This document shows positions 16,976 through 25,601 of a stretch of DNA of 64,000 bases, in pieces (position 1 is the stretch's first letter; the number at the start of each line of letters is the position of its first letter). The position numbers and the translations under genes are program-made. The notes beneath the pieces were generated by a model, which saw only the letters and a program-made list of their open reading frames with translations, was not told the origin of the DNA and did no database searches. The stretch is from an uncultured Planctomycetota bacterium (GTDB lineage Bacteria; Planctomycetota; Planctomycetia; Gemmatales; HRBIN36): contig CALFAY010000038.1 in NCBI GenBank assembly GCA_937944855.1, positions 1 to 64,000 on the forward strand, written 5' to 3'.

Positions 16976-17746
16976 TCACTCGGGCCATCGCGGGGAGCGT
17001 TTTTCCAGAAAAGCGCGGATGCCTTCCCGGGCGGAGGGCAATACGGCATTGTCGCTCATGATCGGACAGGCCACGGCATAGGCTTCGGCATAGTCCTTGC
17101 CTAGTTGTTCGTAAAAGGCCCGTTTGCCCAGAGCGACGACCCGGGGACTGGCGGCAGCGATCTTTTCCGCCAAGGCCATCGTGACGGCTTCGAGGCGGTC
17201 GGCGGGGACGACCTGATTGACCAGCCCGGCCCGCAGAGCAGTCGGGGCGTCGATGGGCTCGCCGGTCAGGAGCATTTCCATTGCGAGTCTGGTCGGCACG
17301 GCCCGGGCCAGAGCGACGGCCGGGGTCGTGCAGAACAGGCCGATCTTCACTCCCGGCGTGGCAAAGCGGGCCTCTTCGGAGGCGACGACCAGATCGCACG
17401 TCGCCGCCAGTTGGCAGCCCGCCGCCGTCGCCAGACCTTGGACCTGAGCGATGACCGGGCAGCGCGACCGGCGGATCGCCTCCATGACCTGCGAACACAG
17501 GTCGAACAATGCCGCCGCTCCATCTCGGGTGCAATCGGCCAATTCCCGCAGATCGTGGCCGGAACTGAAGACGCTTCCCGCCGCCCGCAAGACGACCACA
17601 TGAACCGACGGATCGGCGTCGATTTCGGCCAGAGTCGAACGCAGCGCCTCCAGCATGGCCCGAGAGAGGGCGTTCCGCCGCTCGGGGTGGTTCAGGGTCA
17701 GCACGGCCACATGGCCGCGATGTTCCGTCAATAGTAGAGAACCCAT
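16976..17746 (-). CDS. Enoyl-CoA hydratase/isomerase family protein (ECHDC3-like)
   Basis: A 256-residue single-domain crotonase. Visible: LTLNHPERRNALSRAML, FSSGHDLREL of the first oxyanion strand, VQGLATAAGCQLAATCDLVVASEEARFATPGVKIGLFCTTPAVALARAVP and the C-terminal trimerisation helices ending AFLEKRSPRWPE. The GLFCTTPAVALAR stretch resembles the ECHDC3 branch. Of the usual catalytic acids, the second position reads IGLFC rather than the PE..G of classical hydratases, so the exact reaction is uncertain. It is a single gene and not part of the fadBA operon. Confidence 0.88.
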   Translation of the reverse strand: MGSLLLTEHRGHVAVLTLNHPERRNALSRAMLEALRSTLAEIDADPSVHVVVLRAAGSVFSSGHDLRELADCTRDGAAALFDLCSQVMEAIRRSRCPVIAQVQGLATAAGCQLAATCDLVVASEEARFATPGVKIGLFCTTPAVALARAVPTRLAMEMLLTGEPIDAPTALRAGLVNQVVPADRLEAVTMALAEKIAAASPRVVALGKRAFYEQLGKDYAEAYAVACPIMSDNAVLPSAREGIRAFLEKRSPRWPE

Positions 17747-17794
17747 GATCGCTCTCGCTCAGCTGTCGCTTCATGGTAATGGAGCGGAAACCTG

Positions 17795-18925
17795 GTGCCA
17801 ATGCTTTCGGATGCTTTCACCTGGATGGCTCAACTGACGCCGCGGGGAACCGGAGCCATTGCCGTCATCGCCGTCGGCGGACCCGACGCGGCAGCGATCC
17901 TGAGTCGGATGTTCCGCGGTCCCTGGGGTCGGCCGGTCGCCATCGGTCCGTTCGGCGAAAGTCCCAGCGACACCGTGGTGCTCGTGCAAAGCGACGGCCA
18001 TTTCGAGGTGCAGTGCCACGGCGGCCCGGCCGTCACGCGGTGGATTCTCGATCAGCTTCGCCAAGCCGGCGTTCGGGAGATCAGCTGGCGGGAATGGACG
18101 CTACGGCAGTTCCCCCGTCCGGTGCAGGCCGCCGCCGCCGAGGCACTTGCGGAAGCATTAACCCTCCGAACCGCGGCGATTCTGCTCGATCAGTTCCACG
18201 GAGCCTTGGAAGAAGCTCTGGTCGGAATCGTGGCTGACCTGGAGAGCGGCCGACTCGATTCCGTCCGTGCCGCCGTGGCCGATCTGTTGGATCGTGCCGA
18301 GATCGGCCTGCACCTGACGAAGCCCTGGCGGGTGGTGCTCACGGGTCGGCCCAACGTCGGCAAGAGCAGTCTGATAAACGCCTTGCTCGGTTATCAGCGA
18401 GCGATCACCTCGCCGATTCCGGGAACCACCCGCGATGTGCTCACTTCGCTCACGGCCTTCGAGGGCTGGCCGGTCGAATTGGCGGACACCGCCGGCATTC
18501 GCGAAGCGACCGACGAGCTTGAAAGCGAGGGTGTCCGGCGAGCCGTGCAGACTCGGTCCAGCGCCGATCTGGTCGTGCTGGTTTTGGATCGCACTTGCCC
18601 GGAGCCGCTCGACCCGCGTTCGGAAGACCAGGTGGAGGGTGGTTCGCCGAAACTGATCGTGGCCAACAAGGCCGATCTGCCCGCCGTCTGGCATCCGCCG
18701 GGATTACCCGTTTCCGCCCTGACCGGCGAGGGGTTGCCCGCCCTGATGCAGGCCATCGTCGCCCGGCTGGTTCCGCATCCGCCACCGCCCGGAGCGGCCG
18801 TGCCGTTTCTCGAATCCCATCGGCTGGTGCTTCACGAAACGTGGCATGGCGTGAATCAAATGCCTCCCGACGTCGGCCGGGCGGCGGACCTGCTGCGGTC
18901 CTGGATCGCAAAGACGCCGGGCTGA
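17795..18925 (+). CDS. Shortened MnmE/TrmE-like GTPase
   Basis: A 376-residue relative of the tRNA-modification GTPase MnmE. The N-terminal folate-domain remnant reads QLTPRGTGAIAVIAVGGPDAA and FEVQCHGGPAVTRWIL. The G domain is well kept: G1 GRPNVGKSSLINALLGY (about residue 184), G2/TTRD PIPGTTRDVL, G3 DTAG and G4 NKAD. MnmE is normally about 450 residues with a C-terminal CxGK; here the protein ends RSWIAKTPG, with no catalytic cysteine. The conserved SFTGED and AFLNGKLDL segments are also absent. It is therefore unlikely to perform the MnmE reaction. A GTG start is assumed; an ATG follows two codons later. Confidence 0.85.
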   Translation: MPMLSDAFTWMAQLTPRGTGAIAVIAVGGPDAAAILSRMFRGPWGRPVAIGPFGESPSDTVVLVQSDGHFEVQCHGGPAVTRWILDQLRQAGVREISWREWTLRQFPRPVQAAAAEALAEALTLRTAAILLDQFHGALEEALVGIVADLESGRLDSVRAAVADLLDRAEIGLHLTKPWRVVLTGRPNVGKSSLINALLGYQRAITSPIPGTTRDVLTSLTAFEGWPVELADTAGIREATDELESEGVRRAVQTRSSADLVVLVLDRTCPEPLDPRSEDQVEGGSPKLIVANKADLPAVWHPPGLPVSALTGEGLPALMQAIVARLVPHPPPPGAAVPFLESHRLVLHETWHGVNQMPPDVGRAADLLRSWIAKTPG

Positions 18926-18933
18926 AAGCTCGG

Positions 18934-19947
18934 TCACTCGATCAGACCTTCGAGCGGACTGCTGGCGGAAGCGTAGCGGCGTTTCGGGATCCGGCCGGCG
19001 AGATAGGCCATGCGACCGGCTTCGCAGGCATGACGCATCGCATGGGCCATCAACAGCGGATTGCGGGCATGAGCGATGCCCGTGTTGAGCAGCACGCCGT
19101 CGCAGCCGAGTTCCATCGCAATGGTCACGTCGCTGGCCGTGCCCACCCCGGCATCAATGATGACTGGGTAGTCCGGATCGCCTTCCTTGAGGTATTCCAG
19201 GATGATCTTGATGCTGTTGGAGTTGAGGACGCCCTGTCCGCTGCCGATGGGACTGCCGGCCGGCATCACGCTGGCCGCCCCTGCTTCCTTGAGCCGTCGG
19301 GCCATGATCGGGTCATCGCTGGTATATACCAGGACTTCAAAGCCTTCTTTGACCAGTTGTTCGGTAGCTTGCAGTGTGGCGAGGGGATCGGGCAGCAGCG
19401 TCTTGGGATCGCCGAGGCATTCCAGCTTCACCCAACCCGCTCCGGGGTTGTCGTAGCCGGACAGGATTTCCCGACCCAGCCGGGCGTGGCGGATGGCATC
19501 CTCGGCGGAGTAGCATCCGGCGGTATTGGGCAAGATGGTGTACCGCTGCATGTCGATGAAGTCGAGGATGTTCCGCCCCTGGGGATCGAACAGCCGTTCC
19601 CGCCGCACCGCCACGGTGATGACTTCGGAACCCGACGCCTCCAGGCAGGCCCGCATCAGTTCGTAGGAGGCGTACTTGCCGGTGCCGGTGATCAGTCGGC
19701 TGCGGAAGCTGTGCTTGCCGATCCGCAGCGGCTTGTCCCATTCCTCGCCGCCGCCGACCAGGGTGACGATTTCGACCACATCGCCTTCAGTGAGCCGACG
19801 CTCTTCGTGGACGGTTCGCGGAACCAGCTCCCGATTCACTTCCACGGCGACGCGGCGACGGTCCAGGCGAAGATGATTGAGCAGATCGGCCACCGTCGGC
19901 TGTCCATCAAGGGTGAGCGGTTGGCCGTTGACCTTCAGATGCACCAT
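18934..19947 (-). CDS. thiG: ThiS-ThiG fusion: sulfur carrier plus thiazole synthase
   Basis: Makes the thiazole moiety of thiamine. Residues about 1-67 are a ThiS ubiquitin-like domain ([13 protein letters not shown] ... [14 protein letters not shown]) and residues about 72-337 are ThiG. ThiG shows [16 protein letters not shown], the Schiff-base region [58 protein letters not shown] and [28 protein letters not shown]. In a separate ThiS the GG is C-terminal and becomes the thiocarboxylate; here GGG continues directly into ThiG. The ATG at 19947 follows the ruvB stop by 13 bases with an upstream GAGGGG, so it is cotranscribed with ruvB. Confidence 0.93.
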   Translation of the reverse strand: MVHLKVNGQPLTLDGQPTVADLLNHLRLDRRRVAVEVNRELVPRTVHEERRLTEGDVVEIVTLVGGGEEWDKPLRIGKHSFRSRLITGTGKYASYELMRACLEASGSEVITVAVRRERLFDPQGRNILDFIDMQRYTILPNTAGCYSAEDAIRHARLGREILSGYDNPGAGWVKLECLGDPKTLLPDPLATLQATEQLVKEGFEVLVYTSDDPIMARRLKEAGAASVMPAGSPIGSGQGVLNSNSIKIILEYLKEGDPDYPVIIDAGVGTASDVTIAMELGCDGVLLNTGIAHARNPLLMAHAMRHACEAGRMAYLAGRIPKRRYASASSPLEGLIE

Positions 19948-19960
19948 GATTACGTTCCCC

Positions 19961-21040
19961 TCACTCGAAAAGCAGGCCGGGGCCGGGAGGCGGAGTCCGC
20001 TGCAAGTGGGCATAGGCCTTCCGCGTGGCGACTCGCCCCCGGGGGGTGCGGACGATGAGTTGTTCGCGGAGGAGATACGGTTCGATCTCGTCGGCCAGCG
20101 TGTCCTGGGCCAGGTTCATCGTGGCCGCCAGGGCTTCCACGCCGGTCGGCCCGCCCTCGAAGACGCCGATCAGCGTTTCCAGATACCGCCGGTCCTGTTT
20201 GTCCAGGCCAAGCGTGTCCGCGCCGGACATTTCCAGAGCGGCCTTGCAGACGTCGAGCGTGATGGTGCCGTCGCCTTCGCTGGTGGCGTAGTAGCGTGCC
20301 CACCACAGCCGGGTGTTGGCGATGCGGGGCGTGCCTCGGCTGCGGGAGGCCAGCTCCCTCGCCGCTTCCGGCGTGATCGTCACGTTGAGTTTGCGAGCAT
20401 TGATGGTGACGATCTGGGCCAGTTCCTCGACGCTGTAAAACTCCAGATGTTCGTGCATCTTGAAGCGGTCGCGCATCGGCCCGGTGAGCATGCCGCTGCG
20501 GGTCGTCGCGCCGACCAGCGTGAAGCGCTTCAAGGGCATGGAAATGGTCCGGGCGTTGATCCCGTCACCGAGGACGAAGTCCACGCGGAAGTCCTCCATG
20601 GCCGAGTAGAGAAACTCCTCTGCCGCCCGGGGCATGCGGTGGATTTCGTCGATGAACAGGATCGAGCCTTCCGTTGCATTGGTCAGGTAGGGCATGAGGT
20701 CGGCCGGGCGGGTCAGGGCCGGGCCGCTGGTCATCTGAAGCTGGGTGCCCAGTTCGTTGGGCAGCACCGTGGCGAACGTAGTCTTGCCCAGGCCGGGAGG
20801 GCCGTCGAACAGGATGTGGCCCAGCGGCTCCTTGAATTTCTTGCAGGCGTTGATGGCGATGCGGAGCTTCTCGACGATGGCTTTCTGGCCGATGATCTCG
20901 GACAGACGCCGCGGCCGCAGGGCGTCATCCCGACGCTTCTGCTCGTCGTCGTTTCCGCTGCGATTGCCTTGCAGAATGGCTTCCCGTGGCACGTCTGGCA
21001 CGACTTCCTTGAAGGCGACTTCGGACCCATCCCCCCGCAC
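19961..21040 (-). CDS. ruvB: Holliday junction branch-migration helicase RuvB
   Basis: AAA+ motor that drives Holliday-junction migration with RuvA. In 359 residues: [23 protein letters not shown], Walker [23 protein letters not shown], Walker [25 protein letters not shown], the presensor hairpin region, sensor 1 [19 protein letters not shown], arginine region [17 protein letters not shown] and a C-terminal winged helix ending [16 protein letters not shown]. It uses a GTG start at 21040; no ATG fits better. The two-residue change [11 protein letters not shown] from the commoner NRLLRRVRD is a mild oddity. thiG follows in the same transcript. Confidence 0.96.
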   Translation of the reverse strand: MRGDGSEVAFKEVVPDVPREAILQGNRSGNDDEQKRRDDALRPRRLSEIIGQKAIVEKLRIAINACKKFKEPLGHILFDGPPGLGKTTFATVLPNELGTQLQMTSGPALTRPADLMPYLTNATEGSILFIDEIHRMPRAAEEFLYSAMEDFRVDFVLGDGINARTISMPLKRFTLVGATTRSGMLTGPMRDRFKMHEHLEFYSVEELAQIVTINARKLNVTITPEAARELASRSRGTPRIANTRLWWARYYATSEGDGTITLDVCKAALEMSGADTLGLDKQDRRYLETLIGVFEGGPTGVEALAATMNLAQDTLADEIEPYLLREQLIVRTPRGRVATRKAYAHLQRTPPPGPGLLFE

Positions 21041-21105
21041 CGACGCTGGGTCGGTGGCGCTGAGTCATTGTAATCCCGCTCGGCTGTCGGGGCGAGCAAG
21101 CCGTC

Positions 21106-21134
21106 TTCTACCGCAAGCGGCAGAAACCTAGAAT
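21106..21134 (+). promoter_or_regulatory. Candidate promoter for valS
   Basis: TTCTAC, 17 nt, then TAGAAT on the plus strand in the divergent ruvB/valS gap, about 45 nt before the chosen valS start. The -10 is good and the -35 poor. Confidence 0.35.
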
Positions 21135-21178
21135 GCCCCGTACCGTGTTGAATGCCGAAGTCAGGACGGATATCGGGT

Positions 21179-24136
21179 ATGCCTCTTGAACTTGCCAAAG
21201 CCTACGATCCCAGGGAAGCGCAGCAGCGCTGGCTGACGTTCTGGAACGAACGCGGCTATTTTCACAGCGACCCCGATCCCCGCCGCAAGCCGTTCACCAT
21301 CGTCATCCCGCCGCCCAACGTCACCGGCGCGCTGCACATGGGCCACGCCCTCAACAATACGCTTCAGGACGTGCTGATCCGCTGGCGGCGGATGCAGGAC
21401 TACAACGCCTTGTGGGTGCCCGGCACCGACCACGCCGGCATCGCCACGCAGGCCGTGGTCGAACGGCTGATCTACCAGCAGGAGAAAAAGACCCGTCACG
21501 ACCTGGGCCGGGAAGAGATGGTCCGCCGCATCTGGCAGTGGAAGGACCACTACGAGGCCCGCATTCTCAATCAACTCAAGCAGTTGGGATGCAGTTGCGA
21601 CTGGCGGCGCACCGCCTTCACGCTGGACGGACCGCGTTCCCGAGCCGTGCGGCAGACCTTCTTCAACTTGTTCAAGTCCGGCCTGATCTACCGGGGCAAG
21701 CGGCTGGTCAACTGGGACGCCACCCTTCAGACCTCCGTGGCCGACGACGAAACCTATACCGAGGAAGTGCCCGGCCATTTCTGGACCTTCAAGTATCCGG
21801 TCGTGGACGAGACGGGACGACAAACCGGCGAGTTCATCCGCTTCAGCACGACCCGGCCGGAGACCATGCTCGGCGATACGGCCGTCTGCGTGCATCCCGG
21901 CGACGAACGCTACCGGCACCTCATCGGCAAGACGGTGCTTCAGGTGCTCACCGGACGACGCATTCCCGTCATCGCCGACGGACAGTTGGCCGATCCGACG
22001 CTCGGTACCGGCTGCGTGAAAGTGACGCCGGCCCACGATCCGAACGACTACGCCTGCTGGCAGCGGCACCCGGAGATCGGCATCATCAACATCCTCAATC
22101 CCGACGGTACCATCAACGAAAACGGCGGACGCTTCCGGGGCATGGACCGCTACGAGGCCCGCAAGGCCTGCACCCAGGCGATGGAAGAACTGGGTCTGTA
22201 CGAGGGCTGCGAGGAGCGGCTGATTCCGCTCAAATTCAGCGACCGCTCCAAGACGCCCATCGAACCGTACCTCTCCGATCAGTGGTTCGTCCGCATGGGC
22301 GACGTGGACGGCAAGCCGGGTCTGGCCCAGCAGGCGATGGACGCCGTGACCTCCGGCCAGGTCCGCTTCCATCCCGAACGCTACGCCAAGACCTATCTCG
22401 ACTGGCTGGCTGAGAAGCGCGACTGGTGCATCAGCCGCCAGTTGTGGTGGGGGCACCGTATTCCGATCTGGTACGCCCGCTGTTCCGAAGCCGATCTCCG
22501 CAAGGTGTTCGGCGACCGGCCCGACGTGACCTGGCGGTTCGACGACGAGTATGACCAGTGGCTGATCTGTGCCGTGGAAGATCTGCCGGAGTTGGTCGAG
22601 GGCAAGCCGCCGCTCCAGGCGACCCAGGATCCCGACGTGCTCGACACCTGGTTCAGTTCGCAACTTTGGCCGCACAGCGTCCTCGGCTGGCCCGACGATA
22701 CGCCAGAGCTGCGCTACTACTATCCGACCAGCGTCCTCGTCACCAGCCGAGATATCATCACGCTCTGGGTGGCACGGATGGTGCTCGCCAGTCAATTCAA
22801 CCTCCGTCAGATTCCGTTCCATGATGTGTACATCACGCCGAAACTGCTCGACGGCTTCGGCGAGACGATGAGCAAGTCGAAGGGCAACGGCGTCGATCCG
22901 CTTGACATTATCGAGCACTATGGCACCGATGCCTTGCGCTTCGTCATGGTGCAAGCCGCCGGCGACACGCAGGATTATCGCCTTCCGGTCAGCAACGTCT
23001 GTCCGCACTGCGGAGCTTTGGTGCCGGTCCGGCAGGAGCACATGTACATGCGGACGCGGAAGCTGACCTGTCCGGAGTGCAAGCAGGCCTTCCGCCCCGG
23101 GGGACCGTGGCCGAGCGAGGACCCCGAACTGCCCACCGCCCGGCAGGCGTCGGAACGGTTCGAGATCGGCCGGAACTTCGCCAACAAGCTGTGGAACGCA
23201 GCTCGGTTTCTGCTGCTCAATCTCGACGACTATTCCCCCGGCGTCGTGGAGCCGGAGAAGCTGCCTGTGGAGGACCGCTGGATCCTCAGCCGACTGGCTC
23301 GCACCGTGGCCGACACGACCAATCTGCTCGAGGGCTACCACTTCGACCATGTGGCCCGGACGTTGTACGACTTCACCTGGTCGGAGTTCTGCGACTGGTA
23401 CATCGAGATGGCCAAGAGCCGATTGCGCCCCGAAGCCCACGGCGAGGATTCCCGGCGAGTCGTGCAGCGAGTGCTGGTCGGCGTGCTGGACGCGATCCTT
23501 CGGCTGCTGCATCCGGTGATGCCGTTCGTGACCGAGTCGATCTGGCAGGCCCTGGGCGAAGCGGCCTTCGAGCGCGGCTTGCCCGATCCGCAACCGGCGG
23601 CGGAAAGCATCATGATCGCTCCTTGGCCGCGGCTGCCCGAGGGCTGGCAGGATGCCGCGGTCGAAGCGCGCATCGCTCGGCTGCAAGCCCTCGTCCGGGC
23701 CATTCGCAACATCCGCAACCAATACACGGTGCCAGAAAAGGCGGCCGTGGATGTAGTTGTCCGCTGCTCGACGTCGGTGGCGAAGGAGTTGCAAGCCTTG
23801 CGGCCGTTCGTCCACGCCTTGGCTCGTGTGGGAGGCCTCGAATGCGGGCCGGACCGGGCCAAGCCTCCGCAGTCAGCCGCCGCCGTCCATGCCGACTTCG
23901 AGGCCTACGTCAGCCTCAAGGGACTGATCGACGTGGAAGCGGAAGTGAAGCGGCTGACCCGGCTGAAGACGGACAAGGAGCGGGCGCTGCAAGGAGTCCG
24001 GGCCAAACTGGCGAACGCCAATTTCACTGCCAAGGCCCCGGCGGAAGTGGTCGCCCAGCACCGAGCCGTGGAAAGCGATCTCGTGCAGCAGATTGATGCC
24101 ATCACGCACAACCTGAAGCAACTGACGGAAGGATGA
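21179..24136 (+). CDS. valS: Valyl-tRNA synthetase with an inserted zinc ribbon
   Basis: Charges tRNA-Val. The 985-residue class I enzyme shows the HIGH motif as PPPNVTGALHMGHAL, the editing domain with FSTTRPETMLGDTAVCVHP, the KMSKS motif as TMSKSKGNGVDP (about residue 563), the anticodon-binding domain (RNFANKLWNAARF, WSEFCDWYIEMAK) and a C-terminal coiled coil typical of ValRS (VEAEVKRLTRLKTDKERAL). Between KMSKS and the anticodon domain (about 607-634) is an extra CPHC-x(n)-CPEC module that looks like a zinc ribbon. The start at 21179 (MPLELAKAYDP) fits the family better than the track start at 21152. Confidence 0.96.
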   Translation: MPLELAKAYDPREAQQRWLTFWNERGYFHSDPDPRRKPFTIVIPPPNVTGALHMGHALNNTLQDVLIRWRRMQDYNALWVPGTDHAGIATQAVVERLIYQQEKKTRHDLGREEMVRRIWQWKDHYEARILNQLKQLGCSCDWRRTAFTLDGPRSRAVRQTFFNLFKSGLIYRGKRLVNWDATLQTSVADDETYTEEVPGHFWTFKYPVVDETGRQTGEFIRFSTTRPETMLGDTAVCVHPGDERYRHLIGKTVLQVLTGRRIPVIADGQLADPTLGTGCVKVTPAHDPNDYACWQRHPEIGIINILNPDGTINENGGRFRGMDRYEARKACTQAMEELGLYEGCEERLIPLKFSDRSKTPIEPYLSDQWFVRMGDVDGKPGLAQQAMDAVTSGQVRFHPERYAKTYLDWLAEKRDWCISRQLWWGHRIPIWYARCSEADLRKVFGDRPDVTWRFDDEYDQWLICAVEDLPELVEGKPPLQATQDPDVLDTWFSSQLWPHSVLGWPDDTPELRYYYPTSVLVTSRDIITLWVARMVLASQFNLRQIPFHDVYITPKLLDGFGETMSKSKGNGVDPLDIIEHYGTDALRFVMVQAAGDTQDYRLPVSNVCPHCGALVPVRQEHMYMRTRKLTCPECKQAFRPGGPWPSEDPELPTARQASERFEIGRNFANKLWNAARFLLLNLDDYSPGVVEPEKLPVEDRWILSRLARTVADTTNLLEGYHFDHVARTLYDFTWSEFCDWYIEMAKSRLRPEAHGEDSRRVVQRVLVGVLDAILRLLHPVMPFVTESIWQALGEAAFERGLPDPQPAAESIMIAPWPRLPEGWQDAAVEARIARLQALVRAIRNIRNQYTVPEKAAVDVVVRCSTSVAKELQALRPFVHALARVGGLECGPDRAKPPQSAAAVHADFEAYVSLKGLIDVEAEVKRLTRLKTDKERALQGVRAKLANANFTAKAPAEVVAQHRAVESDLVQQIDAITHNLKQLTEG

Positions 24137-24158
24137 TCCGCCTCGTCACCGCACCGCT

Positions 24159-24187
24159 TTGACCGTCGCAGCTTCGCGGCATACGAT
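24159..24187 (+). promoter_or_regulatory. Sigma-70-like promoter of the JAMM/E2/E1 operon
   Basis: TTGACC, a 17-nt spacer and TACGAT lie in the 60-base gap after valS. The predicted transcription start falls within a few bases of the JAMM gene ATG at 24197, so the message would be leaderless or nearly so. This separates the operon from valS. Confidence 0.6.
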
Positions 24188-24196
24188 GGATGGCCC

Positions 24197-25162
24197 ATGA
24201 GGATGACGCCGCTGCAAAAACTGCGTGCCCTGGTCGCCCGGGGAGTGGCAACGCTGAGTCACTGGCTCGGCATAACCGCTCCGCCGCCTCCGGAGCGTGC
24301 CGAAGCCGCTGCCGACGCGGGACGGCCGGCCGCCGAGCCGTTGCGGCCGCTCGAACGCATCGTGCTGACCGACGGCGTGTGCCGCACGCTGTTCGAAGAG
24401 TTTTTCGAACACCGCCAGGGGGAACGGGGCGACGAGGAGACCGGCTGGGTCTTGATGGGCTATCGCCAGGGTGCCGAGGCGATCGCGATGGCGACGCTGC
24501 CGGCCGGGGCCGAGCGGCAGGCCGGTGTCGCCCACGTCCGGTTCAACAGCGAAGCGCAGGCCCTGGCCAGCCGGATTCTGCGGCAGAGCGACAAGCAGCT
24601 TGGGATCGTGGGAGTGGTGCATACGCACCCCGGCAGTCTGCGCCACCCCAGCCGCGGCGATTTCGAGGGCGACAGCGTCTGGGTCCGCTATCTCCGCGGC
24701 CGGGAAGGAGTGTTCGGCATCGGCACTGCCGACGGAGAAGAAGATCCGCCCTACGCGACGCAACCCAAGGCCCATTCCCAGTGCTACCTCGGTCTGCGGT
24801 TCACCTGGTACGCTTTGGCGGAGGGAGACTCGGCGTATCGGCCCTTGCCCGTACAAGTGACTCTGGGGGACGACCTGGCCCGGCCGCTGCACCGCGTCTG
24901 GGACGGCCTCGAAGCCCACGCCGCGCGGCTGGACCGCCTGGCCTGTCAACTGGCTCGGATCGGATTCGAAGTAGTAGATGATGAGAACGGATCACAACTG
25001 CACTGCATCATTGCCGTGGACAAGAAAACCAACATCCGCGTGGTGGCCGACGCCAAACGGCCGCTGTACTGTCTGGAGCGGAACGGCCAATGGCTGGTCA
25101 GCGAGGAGAGCGATCCGCGAATCGACCGCGGCGTTTTCCTGATGCTGGCGGAACTGTCGTGA
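24197..25162 (+). CDS. JAB1/MPN/Mov34 (JAMM) metallo-isopeptidase
   Basis: A 321-residue protein with a JAMM domain, the fold of deubiquitinases such as Rpn11 and of bacterial peptidases that process ubiquitin-like proteins. A basic N-terminal helix and a Pro/Ala-rich linker (1-50) precede the domain, which starts near RIVLTDGVCRTLFEEF. The full zinc motif is present: a glutamate in DEETGWVLMGY (about residue 81), then H142-T-H144, serine 152 and D155, an exact HxHx7Sx2D. It should therefore be catalytically competent. A C-terminal part of about 100 residues is unassigned. It is the first gene of the cluster, behind its own promoter. The substrate is presumably the operon's modifier or its conjugates. 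Confidence 0.87.
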   Translation: MRMTPLQKLRALVARGVATLSHWLGITAPPPPERAEAAADAGRPAAEPLRPLERIVLTDGVCRTLFEEFFEHRQGERGDEETGWVLMGYRQGAEAIAMATLPAGAERQAGVAHVRFNSEAQALASRILRQSDKQLGIVGVVHTHPGSLRHPSRGDFEGDSVWVRYLRGREGVFGIGTADGEEDPPYATQPKAHSQCYLGLRFTWYALAEGDSAYRPLPVQVTLGDDLARPLHRVWDGLEAHAARLDRLACQLARIGFEVVDDENGSQLHCIIAVDKKTNIRVVADAKRPLYCLERNGQWLVSEESDPRIDRGVFLMLAELS

Positions 25163-25382
25163 TTTCCAGAAGAGAGCAAGCGAACTGCGGCAGCGTGCCC
25201 GAGCGCGGAAAAGAGGAACCCAATAGGGGGCTTGATTTCTGGAGCGGATCAGGGAGACAATGAACAAGGTGTTCGTGCGGCACCGCAAACGACGGACGGG
25301 GGAGGCATGGGGAAAAGGGAGCGAAAGGCTGCTCCTGCTCCCTCCCGCCGCACGGGACGCCGAGGAGTAAGGGAGAACGACG
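25163..25382. other. Gap inside the conjugation operon, holding a possible 36-codon ORF
   Basis: About 220 bases between the JAMM gene and the 60-residue gene. The only ORF with an upstream purine-rich ribosome site is the 36-codon one at 25260-25370. No terminator is seen, so the operon probably continues through. Confidence 0.5.
25260..25370 (+). CDS. Possible very small basic protein (36 aa), unverified
   Basis: Too short for the ORF track. ATG at 25260 follows AGGGAG with a tight 3-nt gap and reads MNKVFVRHRKRR..., ending ...PAARDAEE with TAA at 25370, 12 bases before the next start. The arrangement, with AGGGAG also repeated before the 60-residue gene, suggests a translated small ORF. 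It shows no known domain and could be a chance ORF or a translation-coupling leader. Confidence 0.25.
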   Translation: MNKVFVRHRKRRTGEAWGKGSERLLLLPPAARDAEE

Positions 25383-25565
25383 ATGGACTTTCGACCCCTC
25401 AACGACACGGAACGGCGGAACCTTCTGATGGCCTTGCGGTCGAACGCCCAGGACAACCGGGCCATTCTCATGGATCGCCGGAACACCCGCTTCGCCGGCG
25501 TCACCGAGGACGTGACCGACGACGAAGTGATCACCGCGATCAAGTCGGTCCCCTGCCACTATTGA
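25383..25565 (+). CDS. Small protein (60 aa) between the JAMM and E2-like genes, unknown
   Basis: The product starts MDFRPLNDTERRNLLMALRS and ends ITAIKSVPCHY. It is preceded by AAGGGAGAACGACG, a good ribosome site. The N-terminal half looks helical and the C-terminal third acidic, with a possible second helix (VTDDEVITAIK). It has no membrane segment. By position it occupies the slot where a ubiquitin-like modifier would be expected next to E2 and E1 genes. However, it is shorter than a beta-grasp domain and lacks a C-terminal GG. A single cysteine lies three residues from the end. I do not recognise the family; it could be the modifier, a precursor or an adaptor. Confidence 0.65.
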   Translation: MDFRPLNDTERRNLLMALRSNAQDNRAILMDRRNTRFAGVTEDVTDDEVITAIKSVPCHY

Positions 25566-25601
25566 TCGCCGCCGTCCCGGTCTGCCTGTGGAGAGCGTGC
25601 G

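Noticed and set aside
21161-23815. 884-codon minus-strand ORF
   Set aside because: Antisense shadow of valS.
24992-25543. 183-codon minus-strand ORF across the gap in the conjugation operon
   Set aside because: Ser/Arg-rich antisense frame that overlaps the JAMM tail and the 60-residue gene; no domain or ribosome site.
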